A stretch of 64,000 nucleotides of DNA from Glandiceps talaboti. Lineage: Eukaryota; Hemichordata; Enteropneusta; Spengelidae. How positions within the stretch are numbered: the stretch's first letter is position 1; the number at the start of each line of letters is the position of its first letter. A program made the translations under genes and the position numbers. Of the stretch, positions 1-12,700 are shown in pieces. The notes beneath the pieces were generated by a model, which saw only the letters and a program-made list of their open reading frames with translations, did no database searches and was not told the DNA's origin. The stretch covers positions 3,509,001 through 3,573,000 of the forward strand of contig NC_135558.1 in assembly GCF_964340395.1 (NCBI RefSeq), in the 5' to 3' direction.

Positions 1-101
1 TACATGTACTAGCTGGCCAACAGACTTTACTTGAAATAAAACTGTTATCTTGGTTGTAGTATTACCAGCTTGCCAATTTCTGCTAAGAATAATTTACCTA
101 C

Positions 102-420
102 CTGTACGTTTCTCAGCAATGATTTCTGTCAACGTGGTTAAATCTACGTATTGCGTTATCAGAAAGACATGAGTAGTGAATGGTTCAGATGCAATCTTCT
201 TTAACTCATCCCTATCAACACCATCACCAACCCCTATGGCAAACGTTTCAAAATCTTTCTCCTGTCGCAATCTTTTGGCAAATGCTACTGGACTTCCTGA
301 GTTGGACTTTCCATCAGTGATAATAAACAATGCTTGTTTAGCTCCTTCTCTGATTTTAGGAACAACATCACTGAAGATGAGTTCAAAGGCTTCTTTCATT
401 GCTGTACCACCTCCTAATGC
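102..420 (-). CDS. vWA domain, C-terminal exon
   Basis: The acceptor ccaacag precedes GCATTAGGAGG and the donor is ACAG|GTAGGT. Phase is 0 at the start and 1 at the end. It encodes the MIDAS threonine (ALGGGTAMKEAF), the MIDAS aspartate (FIITDGKSN) and the closing vWA strands (FAIGVGDGVD), ending in AEKRTG. It is the last exon visible; the next one lies outside the window. Confidence 0.88.
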
Positions 421-2426
421 CTGTTGGCAACAATAAATAGAAAGACATCACTGAATGATATTACTCCAGAAACTGTGAACCAACTAATGAGAATCCACAC
501 GTCTGGGGTTTCCTGACCCAGCTCTTCAACTCTGGTGGCAAACTAGAAACAGACGTCCAAATGTTCAGCCCTATGGTGCAAGACATCACGACAATGTCAA
601 TGAACAGAAACAAGGGAATGATGACCCTGCATGGTCATCACATGATGGAGACAACTAAATACAAAACGATGAACGCTGTACCTTGTTAGTCTGATAAACA
701 CTAAAGATATTGTTTAATTTCAAAGCAAAACAAAATATTATTTTTGGTTGACAAGCACTATCTGAGTTGGGCAAGTACTTTTTATTTCCTACTTGCCCAG
801 GTAACAAGTGTATATTTTGCATTATTTCGACCCTGGTGAAGATGAGTTCAAAGACTTCTTTCATTGCTGTATACACAAAGAATAGTCTAAGAGATCTTCA
901 CACACTAAAGTACAATAAGTAATATGTACAGCCCATTTCAAGTTTCCATTCATCGACTGTGTTTGATACAACCACACAGAAACCAATAAACTGTCCATGC
1001 TATACTTCAGGATAGCAAGATTGAATGGTGCTTGAAGCATTTTGTGTATGAAGTGAATTAATGTGCAGACAGACATCAAATGTAGACATCAAAACATTGA
1101 CGCCCACATGGCTGCATCTAGTTGCAGTATGTTTAGATGGTTTATTTCATTTAGACAAAACTTAGCAAGAAATTGCGATCTCGCTTATGTGTAGTTGTAC
1201 CAAACAGAGCTGGTGAATGGTAATTTGAAATGGGCAGTACAAAAATGTGCATTACCTGTATAATGTTTATGCGTCGTTTTGCTTTTCCTGCTGTATTGAC
1301 GTCATCGTCTCCAAGATTAAATTCAATTCTTGCCTCAGAAGCAAAAGAAACAGCTGCAACTCGTGTACCACCTAAAACATTGATCAGAAACATCAGGCAA
1401 TGAAATATATACATGACAAACAAGTCTCTGACAAAGGCTTACACCCACAACTAGTAAATATATAATAATAATAATAATAACAATATTATACTAATAATGA
1501 TTTTTTTTGAGAACCAGATCAGTAATATGGTCGTTGGCATATGTTGTTTCACATTGATTTTTCAAAGTATGAAGCCATGATAAAATCAATACACAATCCT
1601 CATCCATATGGTCACTTTAAGACTTTTACACATCAGAAGGCATTGAAACTCTAGAGTATACATACAGTAAAATAATACCAAACTAGGCAGTATATAGTTT
1701 ATTTGACAGAAGAGGTTTGATGTATCCAGTTGTCTGTAAGATAGCTGATTATCTGTAAGATAACCTACCAGCTTCATATGAAACACCGAATTCATCAATA
1801 ATGTATTTAGCAAAATCCATGCCACGTTCAAAGTCATCGGGGTCAATACTAGAAGAACGGTCAAAGGCAAAGATCAAATCAAGTCCAAGACTACCACCAA
1901 CTGACAGTCTTCCCAGACCTTGATGACCACGACTGGAAGAAGAGAAGAACTCTAACTTGTCGATAAAATCATGACGAATGGCTGATGCTATGTCGTTAAG
2001 ATCACGAGGAGCTGTAGAAATCAAATAAATAAATACATTAATTGTATCAAAAATATATATATGCATTGTAGTCCATATATACGGACACCCAGTACTCCAT
2101 TTACTTTGGTGATTGTAAACATTTCATTGTAGATACTAATTACCGGTGCTTGAAATGTAGGCAAAATTTGGATATAGAGTCTCAGCAATCAGCCGTGCAT
2201 TGCTTCAACGTTTTGCCCAAACAATGCTCAGGTAATCGTTAGCAAAAGCTGTGAAGCACCTAATTTTGTTAATTCCCATAATGCCTTGCCCCAATGTACA
2301 ACATCTAGGCCACTTCAAAGTCAGATTTGACAAATTTAGTAATGCTAATTTAGAGAGATCACACAATCTAGAATTGGTGAAAATACTTTATCCATGAAAC
2401 TTCTATTTATGAATAGGTAAATTATC

Positions 2427-2458
<32 letters not shown>

Positions 2459-5400
2459 GATTTACTGTTAAACAGAGTAACATTACAAATGATAATGATG
2501 ATACTGATGAGATTCAAATATGGTCTAGCATCCATCAAGTGATGCTCACTGGCCATGGTGCTTTACAATAAATACTCTCACAAATATTCAAATAAACACG
2601 CTCGAAAAGGTACATCATTAGTCTTAAAATTCTTTTCAAATGACTAACGAAATTATAAACAACTTGCTAAAGATCTACCTGGATCAGAGTACTTACGTTC
2701 ACAAAATGGTTGGTATCCTGTCCAGTATCCTGTATTGAGACATTCCCGTCTGTTTGGTCCAATTAGTCTATGATCTCCATTGCAAACGAACCTGACAGAA
2801 CGACCAAAATCAAAATCACTGCCAAGTATCTGACCATTCTCGAGCTCTCCTGGATGACCACAGCCAATCACTGCAAGGGAAACATTGTTTGCATTAGGCA
2901 ACTGACCAACAAGAACTAAATAGCTTTGTATGTTCAAAATATTTTACAACTATCTAATCACCATGTGTGAAACAAAAGTTTACCAACAATTATCCAATCA
3001 CCATGTGTGAAACAAAAGTTTACCAATAATTATCCAATCACCATGTGTGAAACAAAAACTTTATCAATAATTATCCAATCACCATGTGTGAAACAAAAAC
3101 TTTATCAATAATTATCCAATCACCCACGTCAAACAACAATAGATTTACATATGTAGTTTGTTCTGCCATTTTCAGTTAGTACATGTATACATGTATGGCT
3201 GATATTAAAGTTAAAAATACCTCGTATTTGGCAATATGGCTGTCTTCCACTCCAATTACCATGGCTACAAAGTCGTAATGGTGAACCATACAATGTATAT
3301 CCTTCATCACATGAAAATCGAACTCTGAGCGTGCCAACTTTTGACATGCTACCATGTTCTGGAGCTTCTAACTCTGAACATGCCACGGTTATCCCTGGAT
3401 TGCAGAAAAAGTTAATATGAAGAAGAATAGAAATCAGTCAAATATTGATAAATGATGTGACAAGAGAAACATTTTTACTGTAAATGTCATCGTTAACACC
3501 TTATGATTTTAATGCACAACTTAATCAAGATGTCACAGTTATAGGTATTACTGTCAACTAAAATTTAAAAAAAATGTTTTAAGTTGGATTCAGACTCAGA
3601 TTGGAGGCTAACCTGGTTCATATTGAGACTCAGATTCTCTTTACAGACATCAGTCAAACAATAAAGTAGTGTTATACTGTAAACTGAAATGAAAAGATAA
3701 ATTATTGTGTACAAAGTTGGTTTCAGGTTCAGAATCAGATTGGAGGCTAATTGGAGGTTTGTTTTTCAGATTCAAAGACATCAGTCAAACAATAAATTAT
3801 AAAATTGACACTACAGGAAATGGTAACACTTCATAAACACTTGAAAGGAGATAGAATTATGTCTTGGCTTTTAGAACTTTTAGTTGTGAAAATTTGATTG
3901 AATTACAGCTAAAAGGTTGTACCAAGACATTCCTAGTAAGTCAAAGTTCACCTGATGTATGTTTGTTGGTAGGCATAAACATGGCTTTGTAGAAAATGAT
4001 TCTTAAAAGTCTGTCAAAGAATCACTTTATGGTTGTGTGAAGTGGGACCCTTTCCTGTAATCTCTATGAAATTACTTCTTGTGTGACTGATTTCATTGCA
4101 TGTCATTGCGATTTTCCTTATTTTGGGACTATATGAGACCATAGACCCTCCACCTTGGTGGGTCTATGGTGAGACTGAATCTGAGGTTCAATATGTGACT
4201 AGCCTAAGATTAAACTCTGAATCCGAGACCATCTTTATACACATACTGAAAACTAAACAGTAGCAGAGGTACCTTCATCTAAAACAAATTGACATGAGGC
4301 CTTAATTTTAAATTGATAAAATAGAATCCACCATGCAGCGGCATTATACTGTAAACAACATTCCATGTGTACCGAATTCAGAATGATGTGGACTTTTTGA
4401 CAGTAGTGTTGACCACTTCTCATATAACAAGCAAACATAAAAGTTTCTGAAACATCTAAGAGTCCCACAAATGTTTTGTATATATGGATATTTGATTCAA
4501 CAATGTTATTTATGGGTAGCTTACTTTCACATGAATTGATGCCATCACCTTCGTAGCCATCTGGACACACACACTGGAAGGAATCAGCTGTGGTAATACA
4601 GGTGGCCCTCCAATGACACGGACTGCTGTAATCAGTGTCAGAATATGAAGGATCAACACTATAATCATCATTCTCATCTATATTTTCAATCCTGCATGCA
4701 TCACCATCTGAAATAGTTGAATAGTTGAGTTTGTGAGTTTCAATTTCTAGTGTTGTTACTTGTCTGTGTGACATCTAGTTAATTTTCTTTCTTTCTTTAT
4801 ATTGGCCATATGGATGTCACAGTGGTTTTTATTATGTTTTGTTTTATTCATACATCAACTTGATAAGGTTTTCCTACTTGAAACAATAATGCGAAACAAT
4901 AGATACCAATTAAGTCCACATTTTCAAGAACAGCAACTTTAAACAATGTGTAAAAGTTTGTCATTGTACGTGCAATAACAATCAATCAATCTTTATTGCA
5001 TAACAACATGCCATAGCAAACTTTTCAGACACTTTCTAGCTTTTGTAATTTATTGAGTTACAAACAAGGAATTCATATTATGTTGTTTCACATTATTTTT
5101 TCAAGTAGAAAAATATAGTAAAGTTGTTTTATAAATGAGAAATCTAAAATAAGTCCCAATTTGTCATCCATGCACATGGCCACTGCAATATTTCAGAATT
5201 TACCCCTAATAAACTTAAGATTAGAACTTATGCAAAATAGCATCAGTGTTATTGTAGCACAACTGTAAACTTTATGATAAATGTTTGACATCCTAAATTA
5301 TTATCCATGCATTTTTTTCCCAAAAAGTCATATTTTGAAATGTCATTTGCATATCACTTTTGAGATCACCATGTCATGAACAGTCCTCCATTTTATACAC

Positions 5401-5590
5401 ATTCCAAACAACATCCCAACCAAATTTGATGCTAATCTATGTGATATTACCAAAAATCATGTGTGACCCTTAACAGGCATCTCAGGTGCTCATTTTCAAT
5501 GAACAATTTTCCAGCTACATACCCTAAGTAGTGTCCCAACCAAATCAATGAAATACCAAGGCAATTGGTCTTGATTTTGACTTCAAGTCG

Positions 5591-5671
<81 letters not shown>

Positions 5672-6631
5672 ATATTTACGAATGTTCAGAAAATACCAGC
5701 AAATGTGTTAACACGAAAAGGAGGGCTCTCCTTTTCATCGTAAACGACCGCCTGTTTTACGACACTATCTATATTTCGCATTGTAGCAGAAGAAATATAT
5801 GTTTGTGAGTATGCCATTGATGATATTTGTTTAATATTTGTAAATACCTAATAAAGCCTTATTTTGTTATTATCTAACGGAAGTCACTGTGATTTGATAT
5901 TACAAAGCAGAGTCCAACAAACGTTGCAAATGACATACATGTACATCACCCGAGAGTTAGTACATCTCATGATGATGTATCACAGTCACTTGTGAGCTAT
6001 TAAATATTCTATTCCAGGATGATACTATACTATTCTAGGATGATCATAATACAAAATAATGACATTATTCATGCAATCACCGGTGACAGTATTTTTTTTA
6101 AATAAATAGCTAATAACGTCATCATTTTATATCATGATCATTCTAGAATAGAATATACATGTATCATCCTGGAATAGAATATCTCACAGATGACTTTGTG
6201 ATGCGCACAGGGGCACGTATTACATTGTATTGCTTAGATTGCCGTTTTCTTACATGTACGAAAATATCGTACGAATCCTGCTGCTACAAATATATCAATC
6301 TCTACACTAGTATTAGTAGTAGTAGTACAGGTAGGAATATATAGTCAAATTTAACGTTGTTCTCTTTAGTAGACCAGGAAAACAACAATCTCAGAAACAC
6401 TACACGTTCCTATGGTGATGCGTATATGATTTAGTTTACTGTCCATTTTACTACGTAGCATGGGTTGTGATACCATGCAGACACCCCGGGGTAGACATAC
6501 ACGTGTAACAATTTTTAACGACATTACATTGTGTTGCACTTACCTGCGTGGATATGTTGTAAAGTTGCTCCAAATGTGAAGATGAACACTAAAACGGCTA
6601 CTGTATTCGTTAGCAACATCTTTGAAGACAT
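102..6631 (-). CDS. Secreted EGF-CCP-CCP-vWA protein, factor B/C2-like candidate (spliced, 3' end off window)
   Basis: Seven exons on the minus strand, read from high to low coordinates: 6631-6544, 4707-4525, 3394-3221, 2870-2697, 2011-1769, 1371-1256 and 420-102. All have GT/AG borders and compatible phases. The product is a signal peptide, an EGF-like domain, two sushi/CCP domains and a vWA domain with a complete MIDAS (DRSSS, GGGT, ITDG). The last exon ends in an open phase-1 donor, so coding continues beyond the left edge. Complement factor B/C2 places CCPs before vWA and then a serine protease; a protease downstream would confirm that identity. Alternatives are an SVEP1-like or matrilin-like matrix protein, since vWA-CCP-EGF mixtures are common in invertebrates. 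The gene is divergent from the CCP gene starting at 9646. Exon structure is seen directly; the complement role is inferred. Confidence 0.75.
837..871 (-). pseudogene. Relic copy of part of the vWA exon
   Basis: These 35 bases match 372-406 inside the vWA exon at 34 of 35 positions (translation TAMKEVFELIF against TAMKEAFELIF). The rest of the exon is absent and there is no usable acceptor in frame, so it is a fragmentary duplication inside the intron, not an exon. Confidence 0.7.
1256..1371 (-). CDS. vWA domain, middle exon
   Basis: The acceptor is gttttag and the donor ACAG|GTAATG, entering in phase 1 and leaving in phase 0, which matches both neighbours. It encodes the central vWA strands (GGTRVAAVSFASEARIEF). 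Length is 116 bp. Confidence 0.87.
1769..2011 (-). CDS. vWA domain, N-terminal exon with DxSxS
   Basis: The acceptor is ttctacag and the donor GCTG|GTAGGT, phase 1-1. After a serine-rich linker (FFSSSSRG) comes the first vWA strand with the MIDAS motif, LIFAFDRSSSID, then the first helix. Length is 243 bp. Confidence 0.88.
2428..2458. repeat. (AAC)n microsatellite
   Basis: About ten perfect CAA/AAC triplets inside the intron between the vWA exon and the second CCP exon of the minus-strand gene. Confidence 0.9.
2697..2870 (-). CDS. CCP/sushi domain 2 exon
   Basis: The acceptor is cttgcag and the donor GAAC|GTAAGT; 174 bp, phase 1-1. It encodes a standard CCP: four cysteines (IGCGHPG, RFVCNGD, RECLNTG, PFCER), the GxxxENG turn (ELENGQ) and the YWTG tryptophan before Cys4. 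Confidence 0.9.
2945..3124. repeat. Tandem repeat, about 43-bp unit, 4 copies
   Basis: Units contain ATCACCATGTGTGAAACAAA followed by a short AT-rich spacer. Copies 3 and 4 share the variant ACTTTATCAATA, suggesting stepwise duplication. It lies in the intron between the two CCP exons. Confidence 0.85.
3221..3394 (-). CDS. CCP/sushi domain 1 exon
   Basis: The acceptor is gcaatccag and the donor CGAG|GTATTT; 174 bp, phase 1-1. A CCP with four cysteines (VACSELE, FSCDEGYTLYG, RLCSHG, PYCQIR), the EHGSM turn and the NWSG tryptophan. The donor is less canonical than the others. Confidence 0.88.
4525..4707 (-). CDS. EGF-like domain exon with acidic insertion
   Basis: The acceptor is atttcag and the donor GAAA|GTAAGC; 183 bp, phase 1-1. 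Six cysteines fit one EGF domain ending QCVCPDGYEGDGINSC. The spacing between Cys1 and Cys2 is about 25 residues, much longer than usual, and this loop is rich in Asp, Glu, Ser and Tyr. Confidence 0.82.
5150..5670 (-). repeat. Interspersed repeat seeded on a CA/GT microsatellite
   Basis: On the minus strand it starts with the long (GT)n tract at 5594-5669 and continues into sequence resembling 50741-51240 and 14828-15230. Shared phrases include poor matches of 'aaattgttcatgacatgatgatc' and 'atatgcaaat'. It sits in intron 1 of the minus-strand gene and has no coding potential. Confidence 0.5.
5594..5669. repeat. (CA)n microsatellite
   Basis: About 38 uninterrupted CA dinucleotides. Confidence 0.95.
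6002..6182. mobile_element. Palindromic (MITE-like) inverted repeat
   Basis: Arms of about 45 bp at 6002-6048 and 6132-6182 are near-perfect reverse complements (TATTCTATTCCAGGATGATA and its complement). They flank an AT-rich loop of about 80 bp without an ORF. It lies in intron 1 of the minus-strand gene, about 360 bp from its signal-peptide exon. Confidence 0.65.
6544..6631 (-). CDS. Signal-peptide exon (start of the EGF-CCP-vWA gene)
   Basis: The ATG at 6631 opens a 29-codon peptide with a basic start (MSSKML), a hydrophobic core (VAVLVFIFTFG) and a small-residue cleavage region (HIHA). The donor GCAG|GTAAGT leaves phase 1, as every downstream CCP/EGF exon requires. Confidence 0.87.
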
Positions 6632-6676
6632 TCTCCTCGTCCTCTGTGGCAGCACAAAACCGGAAATAACAGTATG

Positions 6677-6682
6677 TTTATA
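6677..6682 (-). promoter_or_regulatory. Possible TATA box of the minus-strand gene
   Basis: TATAAA on the minus strand, about 46 bp before the ATG at 6631. A start site some 30 bp downstream would leave a very short leader of about 20 bp. No clear initiator motif is visible. Confidence 0.25.
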
Positions 6683-7174
6683 ATATCACCGTTCGTTCAA
6701 GTTAGATTAGAACTACCAAGACAAGGAAGAAAGAACAATCGTATACATTTGGTATACGATCACAATACATGTACGCCTCCAAGGCATGGAAATTCCCGGA
6801 ACAAAGGAAGTTGTCAATGGACGTGTCGCATTACTGTAGAAGTGTTATTTACCGTAAGACTGTAAGAGTAGTTTTGAAAAGGATGTACTGTATTTGGAAA
6901 CGTGTAAGATGATAAGACTGGCACCCGGGAACACTCAAAATGACCGATATCAAGTTGCATAAACATTGGAAAGCTATTAAAAATAAACTGAACCACAGCT
7001 TTCACACCAGAGCTCTAGCCCAGCCCGCCTGCTACTAGTTCTAGTCTACACAAGTCATACATTTTGTGACTTTGCTACACCATTTAATATTCATTAGACC
7101 TCAGACCACTAACGACAGAGCTAATTTGGTACATGTGTAGTACTACATGTATAATGAATCAATACGTTGCCGCC

Positions 7175-7283
<109 letters not shown>

Positions 7284-8153
7284 ACTCGGTGAGTATCAAT
7301 CTGCTAAGACAGTGCTCTATACCGCAGTGGCAGAGCGTAATAGTTTTTATATATATCATGTTTGCATCGTGTGTGTGATTTTGTTTTCCGTCTCAAGTAA
7401 TTGCGCAAACTCCAGAGATAGTACATGTAAATCATTACACTTTTCATCCATTTTGTTTGGTATTTTACTCATACCTGGGAGTTTATCAACTTGGCAGTTT
7501 CCCATCAAGTCGACTACTTGCAGCGTTACAAACTACCAGTGACGTGTACATGTTGGTCAACACACAACCTGGGAATTTGGCATTTGCAGTTAGTTAGTAT
7601 ACAGTAACAGTTTTTCCCCACTTTAAGTTTTGACCTGCGATAATTTTTTCTCTCGACATTTCGAAAATCCCCCCCCCCTCCCTTCGAATGGCGTACCACT
7701 ACTATACTATTACTATATATATGTATATGGTCCGTCAGGAACTAAAGTACCACTTCGAAGCGCTAGCATCTGAGGGTAACAATGCGACGTATCTACGTGT
7801 AATACTGTACTGTCATACTACATGTATGATGTAATGTGATACAACAATAACCGACAGTACCGATTCTTGATGAATACTTGTGTACTGCAGTAAATATAAA
7901 AATTGTACCATATCCTTCATCCTACCCACGCGATTGTGCAACTACCCCACCCCCACCCCCTGCGGTCGTAAGATAACAATTAACAGACAAAAGAATAACA
8001 ATGTGAGCTTTTGGATTGACCACAGACTGTGACTCAGCTTAGACTATTACGTAAATAGACAAGTATAAGTATTGACGCGATGACGCTTTTCAACTTCGCG
8101 ATAATCTGAGCTATATACATGTACTCCGGGCGATACGTGGGTAGTATGGATAA

Positions 8154-8184
8154 CCATGGATGTATGTCACTAATACATCCATGG
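8154..8184. other. Perfect hairpin, 12-bp arms, 7-base loop
   Basis: CCATGGATGTAT at 8154-8165 pairs exactly with ATACATCCATGG at 8173-8184, loop GTCACTA. It lies in the divergent intergenic region. Function unknown. Confidence 0.6.
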
Positions 8185-9439
8185 GATAACCAACTGTGGT
8201 TTCTAACTCTCGGAGCGCTCTCTGCTCTGCCCTATACGTGGGTTACTAGTATAGACTACCATACATGGTTATTTCAAATGTTTTTGTTCGCATTTCCTTT
8301 CAATAGGAGTATTTCTTATGGCAGGAATTTACCACAGGCTTTACTAGTTTTAGTTCTTTGTAGTCAGTGTGCTTGAGTTTCTTCCTGTTTTGTCTCCTTT
8401 CCGCACATCAACAACTCTTCCGAGAATTTTACATGAACTGAATAAACTCGAGGAAACGAAGAGGAGAGAAAATAGAGGGCGACATTTCTGATATGTGACC
8501 GTCTCGACTATACAATTATAGTATACAAACAGCTAGTGCAGAGGATCACCCATTTCTACCTGTATGTGTCTCGTACGTTTACCTGGCCTTAGCTATTACA
8601 TTTAAAGTTTAAAAAGAAATGACAACGTCAACGGAATATGATTCTGTTTATTGAATTCTATAAAGTTTAGTTAGCCGTCTCTTTTCTACACTTAAAAAAC
8701 TAGGATTGAAATATATGCTGCACTGGCCGTCTGTAAGCTAGTGTGGGACGATTTAAAAAAACAAACTGTTTTGTTAGGTCATGGTTAGATATTATGACTC
8801 GCTCGTAATACACACTATTTTAAATGCAAAATACATTATGGATTTATTGTACATCGATAATAACTGTGATTATGTATTGTTCTCGATCTCACATACATTT
8901 AAATGCATTAGTCCCATCGATCACAATATAAAAAAACATCATGAACATAGGCTAAATGTTGAAAGAAACGCGGGCGACCGTATAACGTCATGCCATATTA
9001 CCATGGTAACCACAGTCCAGCATGCGCTGCCTGCATGCATGCAGTACATGTGCAAAGAGTAAAGTCTGTGTGCACTGATCAGACCACGAAATTGTTGGCT
9101 TGAGGTGTACATGATATGTAAATAGTTTGGATAACATTTCCTGAGCAGTACATCATGCATTGAAAGAAGTTCTCCGAGAGCTCGTCATAGACACATGATT
9201 TGATAATGTCACTTATTGCAGTAGTTATGTAGTAACCTTACACTATCTGGTCGTCTACCGAGTTCAAGTGGACCCAAATAAACAAACAGAAAATTGGATA
9301 ACATTACTTGGAAGAGTGTGAGAGGCCAGGTAGGGTGAGGCGCTTGTTCTCAAAATTCAGGAAGACCGTTCCCCGGCACGACCGCGGAGTTACTTGTAAA
9401 CATACATCATGTACATGTACAGTCCTTATGAGATTACAA

Positions 9440-9475
9440 TATAAGGCGATAGCGAAGGGCGCTTCGCGGTCAGTC
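9440..9475 (+). promoter_or_regulatory. Possible TATA + initiator core promoter
   Basis: TATAAG at 9440-9445 is followed 32 bp later by an initiator-like TCAGTC at 9470-9475, a spacing typical of TATA promoters. The implied leader of about 174 bases contains one short upstream ORF (ATG near 9577, seven codons including stop) before the ATG at 9646. Confidence 0.35.
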
Positions 9476-9645
9476 AACTTCCGGTTTTCTTGTAATCGAA
9501 AATCGTGAACTTTGAACAGCAATAGAAGCATATCCTTTATTGTGCCCCATCCCAGTTGTACAGTCACTGGTAAAGGATGATAAAGTTCGTCCTGTGATTC
9601 GACTTGTAAACCTTTCATACTACCGTCAGTCGAGTATCGCTAATA

Positions 9646-9727
9646 ATGGTTTCCCGGCCGATATTAGCAGTGGTCAGCGTACTTTTCATTTTGCCTGTGT
9701 TCGTGTCGTCACAGGGAACTTCCAATG
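9646..9727 (+). CDS. Signal-peptide exon of the CCP gene
   Basis: The ATG opens MVSRP, then a strongly hydrophobic [15 protein letters not shown] and a SSQG cleavage region, 27 codons plus one base. The donor AATG|GTAAGT gives phase 1, matching the WAP-like exon at 15683. It is too short to appear in simple ORF listings as a full gene. Confidence 0.82.
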
Positions 9728-12700
9728 GTAAGTGTACATCTGGAATACTAAATAGTATGCTATTTCTATGCGAGTGTTATTGCTAACTCCGATCGAAGTG
9801 GCCATTGAGTGCAAGATAGGATACTAGAGTCGGTATGCGTTTTATTATTTAAAAAAAAAATAATGTGTGTGTTGTTCAATCCGTAATCTACCGAATTCGC
9901 ACTATGCACTATGGATGTACAAAATATAATTTTGGATATGTTACATGTATTTCGATCGAAACTGTAAACTTCTCGAAAACAATTGCAAATTTTTATTATT
10001 GGTATGAATTGTTGTTAAAAGTTTATTATTACTAAAGGTCGTTCAATTTCAAAATAAAACTTTAAAAAGAAATTAAAATGTTACTAATTGTTAATAGATA
10101 CAGTAATTTTTTTTTTTGAAGATGGTATACAATGAGGGAGCTGTCATTTATGAAGGGGGGTGGTCACTCGAACATTTCAATGGGGGGTTACTGAAAAATA
10201 CGGTGTAAGAGAAACAGGGTGCTGGCTATTGAAAAAAAAATCATACTTGTGATCCACTATGATGTATACAAATGTAAAAGCGGGGTACTCAATCAATCTA
10301 TTGAATAACAACATGCCATAGCAAGCATGGTAAAGCATACAAAAATAACATACAGAAATCAAGTAAATACAACAGTCATTTAACCAACTGCTGGAGGACT
10401 GTTTACATCAACAAGAAATTTTCCAAGAAGAAGGTATTATCAAAGGTCGAAATGTGTAAAAATTTACTTTTGTCATTTAATTAATAAATGGAAATTTGAA
10501 TTATCTAATGACAAAGGAAAAAAGTGAATTTCTCTCATTTTTATGAGAACAAAGAACATAATTTACAGAATCTTTCATCTGCACAAATCTGAGGAGTACA
10601 CTGTCTTCCCATCTCAAAAATCTGAAATTCAAAATTTAGTCACTAGTTTTCTACAAAGAGGTAATTTGCAGAAGACATTTCTCAAAACCAAAAACTGTTT
10701 TAAACAATCTATATGTTCTCATTTTGTTGTTACCAATACTGTTTCTTCTAATGTCATTATGTAATTCCCTGTACTAAGATTTACAAAATTCTTGACATAA
10801 ATTATCATGAACCTTTTTGATTATAGAATTAAACTTGCAAAGATTTGACCACATACTGTTCTCACTACATTTATCAAGTAAGTTTCTTATATAAATGTCC
10901 CATTTTGAATAACGCATAGAAGACATGTAGGCTGCTCTCAATAAACCATCTCCAGCAACAATTAATCTATACCAATACTTCAACATCAGTTTAATTACAG
11001 TGAAATTAACGAAATAATGACCTAATTCTCCAACAATACCACATCTTAATACCTTCTTAGAAACCCAAAGTAGAAATCTACCTGTCGCGAAAGGCTAATG
11101 TCATCAAGAAAATTTCTTTTGCTATCAATTTCATAACCCAAAACTTCACAGCCATACAGTGCAGCTCATATAAAACATCACCTGAGTGCACGCATCACAA
11201 AAGGATCATTCTTTCACAATTGGGGTGCTAACTATGCATTGATGCACTGTTGTTGTTGCATCATCAAAGCATCTGCATCGAACAATGCTTGTATCTCTGA
11301 TACAAAATAAACAGCACTTTATGCACACATGCTTTGTGACTTAGTAATAATCATGTACTCTGCTATCTAGATGCCAATAGATGCAATGTTTATAATAAGA
11401 TTCTGATGCATTGTTAACTTGATGCACTGTTGTAATGAGATGCTCTGTGGACACCCCAAAAGTACAAATTGAATGCTATTTACAATGTACATACATTAAT
11501 CCCAAAGAGCATTGTTCATGAACTTTTCCAGCATGATGCTTTGAAGATGCAAACACAGTTCATGTACAATCTCCCATTATGCTTGATCTGTACTGTAAGT
11601 CATAATAGGAACAATTAAATAAATGATCAAAGAGATCTAAAGCCACATCAATAGAAATACTCTCATTAGGAGAAATAGTTCTACATAAACTAAAGAGAGC
11701 TCTCACAGATTTAAACTTTAAGTTATTGAAGTTTTGTTTAAATTTATCACTGGCAGAAATAATGATACCAAGATAACGGTATTTTCTTACACGGTCGTGA
11801 GTAATGCTATCAAAATAAAATTTCACACCCTTAATTAATTGATTTCCTTTATTTAATACAAAGACTTTGGTTTTCTTAACATTGACAGTTAATTTCCACT
11901 TTGTACAAAAATAATGTAATTTATCCAAGCAACTTTGCAGCCCAACTTTAGTTTCAGTGGACAATGATAGATCATCAGCATATAAAAGACAATTCAGAGA
12001 CAGAGTTGTAGGTTTCACAGGGCTATCGTTCAAATCAAAAATAGATGGTAAATCATTTCAAAAGATGTTGAATTAAGTTGGACTTAAGTTACATCCTTGA
12101 ATAACACCAACAAATGATTGAAAGTTCTTGGTAAGACCAACATCAGTTTTAAACACAGTACTGTACACTGTCATACATAGACTTAATAAGGTTATAAAAT
12201 TTACCATTTACACCATATTTTCTTAATTTCCAAAACAAACCTGTGCGCCAAAACAAAACTTTTAATACAACATTAAAAATGTAACTTTATTTACTGTCAA
12301 ATTTTCTCTAAATATAATAAAGAAATGATGTAGTAGTAGAAATACTTCACACAAGTTCTCATTTCTGCTGTTTTTACACAGATACAGTCTGAAGGCCTTT
12401 CTCTGAAAATACACAAACTGTTTCAATGTGACCCTTTCAGGATCACATCTTTGAGATCTGGCTATGTTATGTCTGACAGTTTTAAAATGGTCCAAGCTCT
12501 ATGCCATTCATAAAATTGCAGAAATTCAAGACTGGGTAGAAATGATAAATAAATATGACAAATAAAATAGTAAAAATTGTGAAAATAAAGTATGTATAAA
12601 TGTATACTATTATATCAATAACAATTATATATTTAGTTGTTTTTTTTTAGCTCCGCTGTCAGCGAAAGCTGAAAGCGTAGCTTTAGGTATAGGTTGTATT

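Noticed and set aside
926-1240. Inverted match between 926-953 and 1211-1240 as a regulatory hairpin
   Set aside because: About 28 bp with several mismatches in an intron; too weak to call anything beyond a chance or decayed repeat.
11560-12033. Host reverse transcriptase gene
   Set aside because: The YADD frame belongs to a broken LINE with stops and an insertion on either side, so it is a transposon relic.
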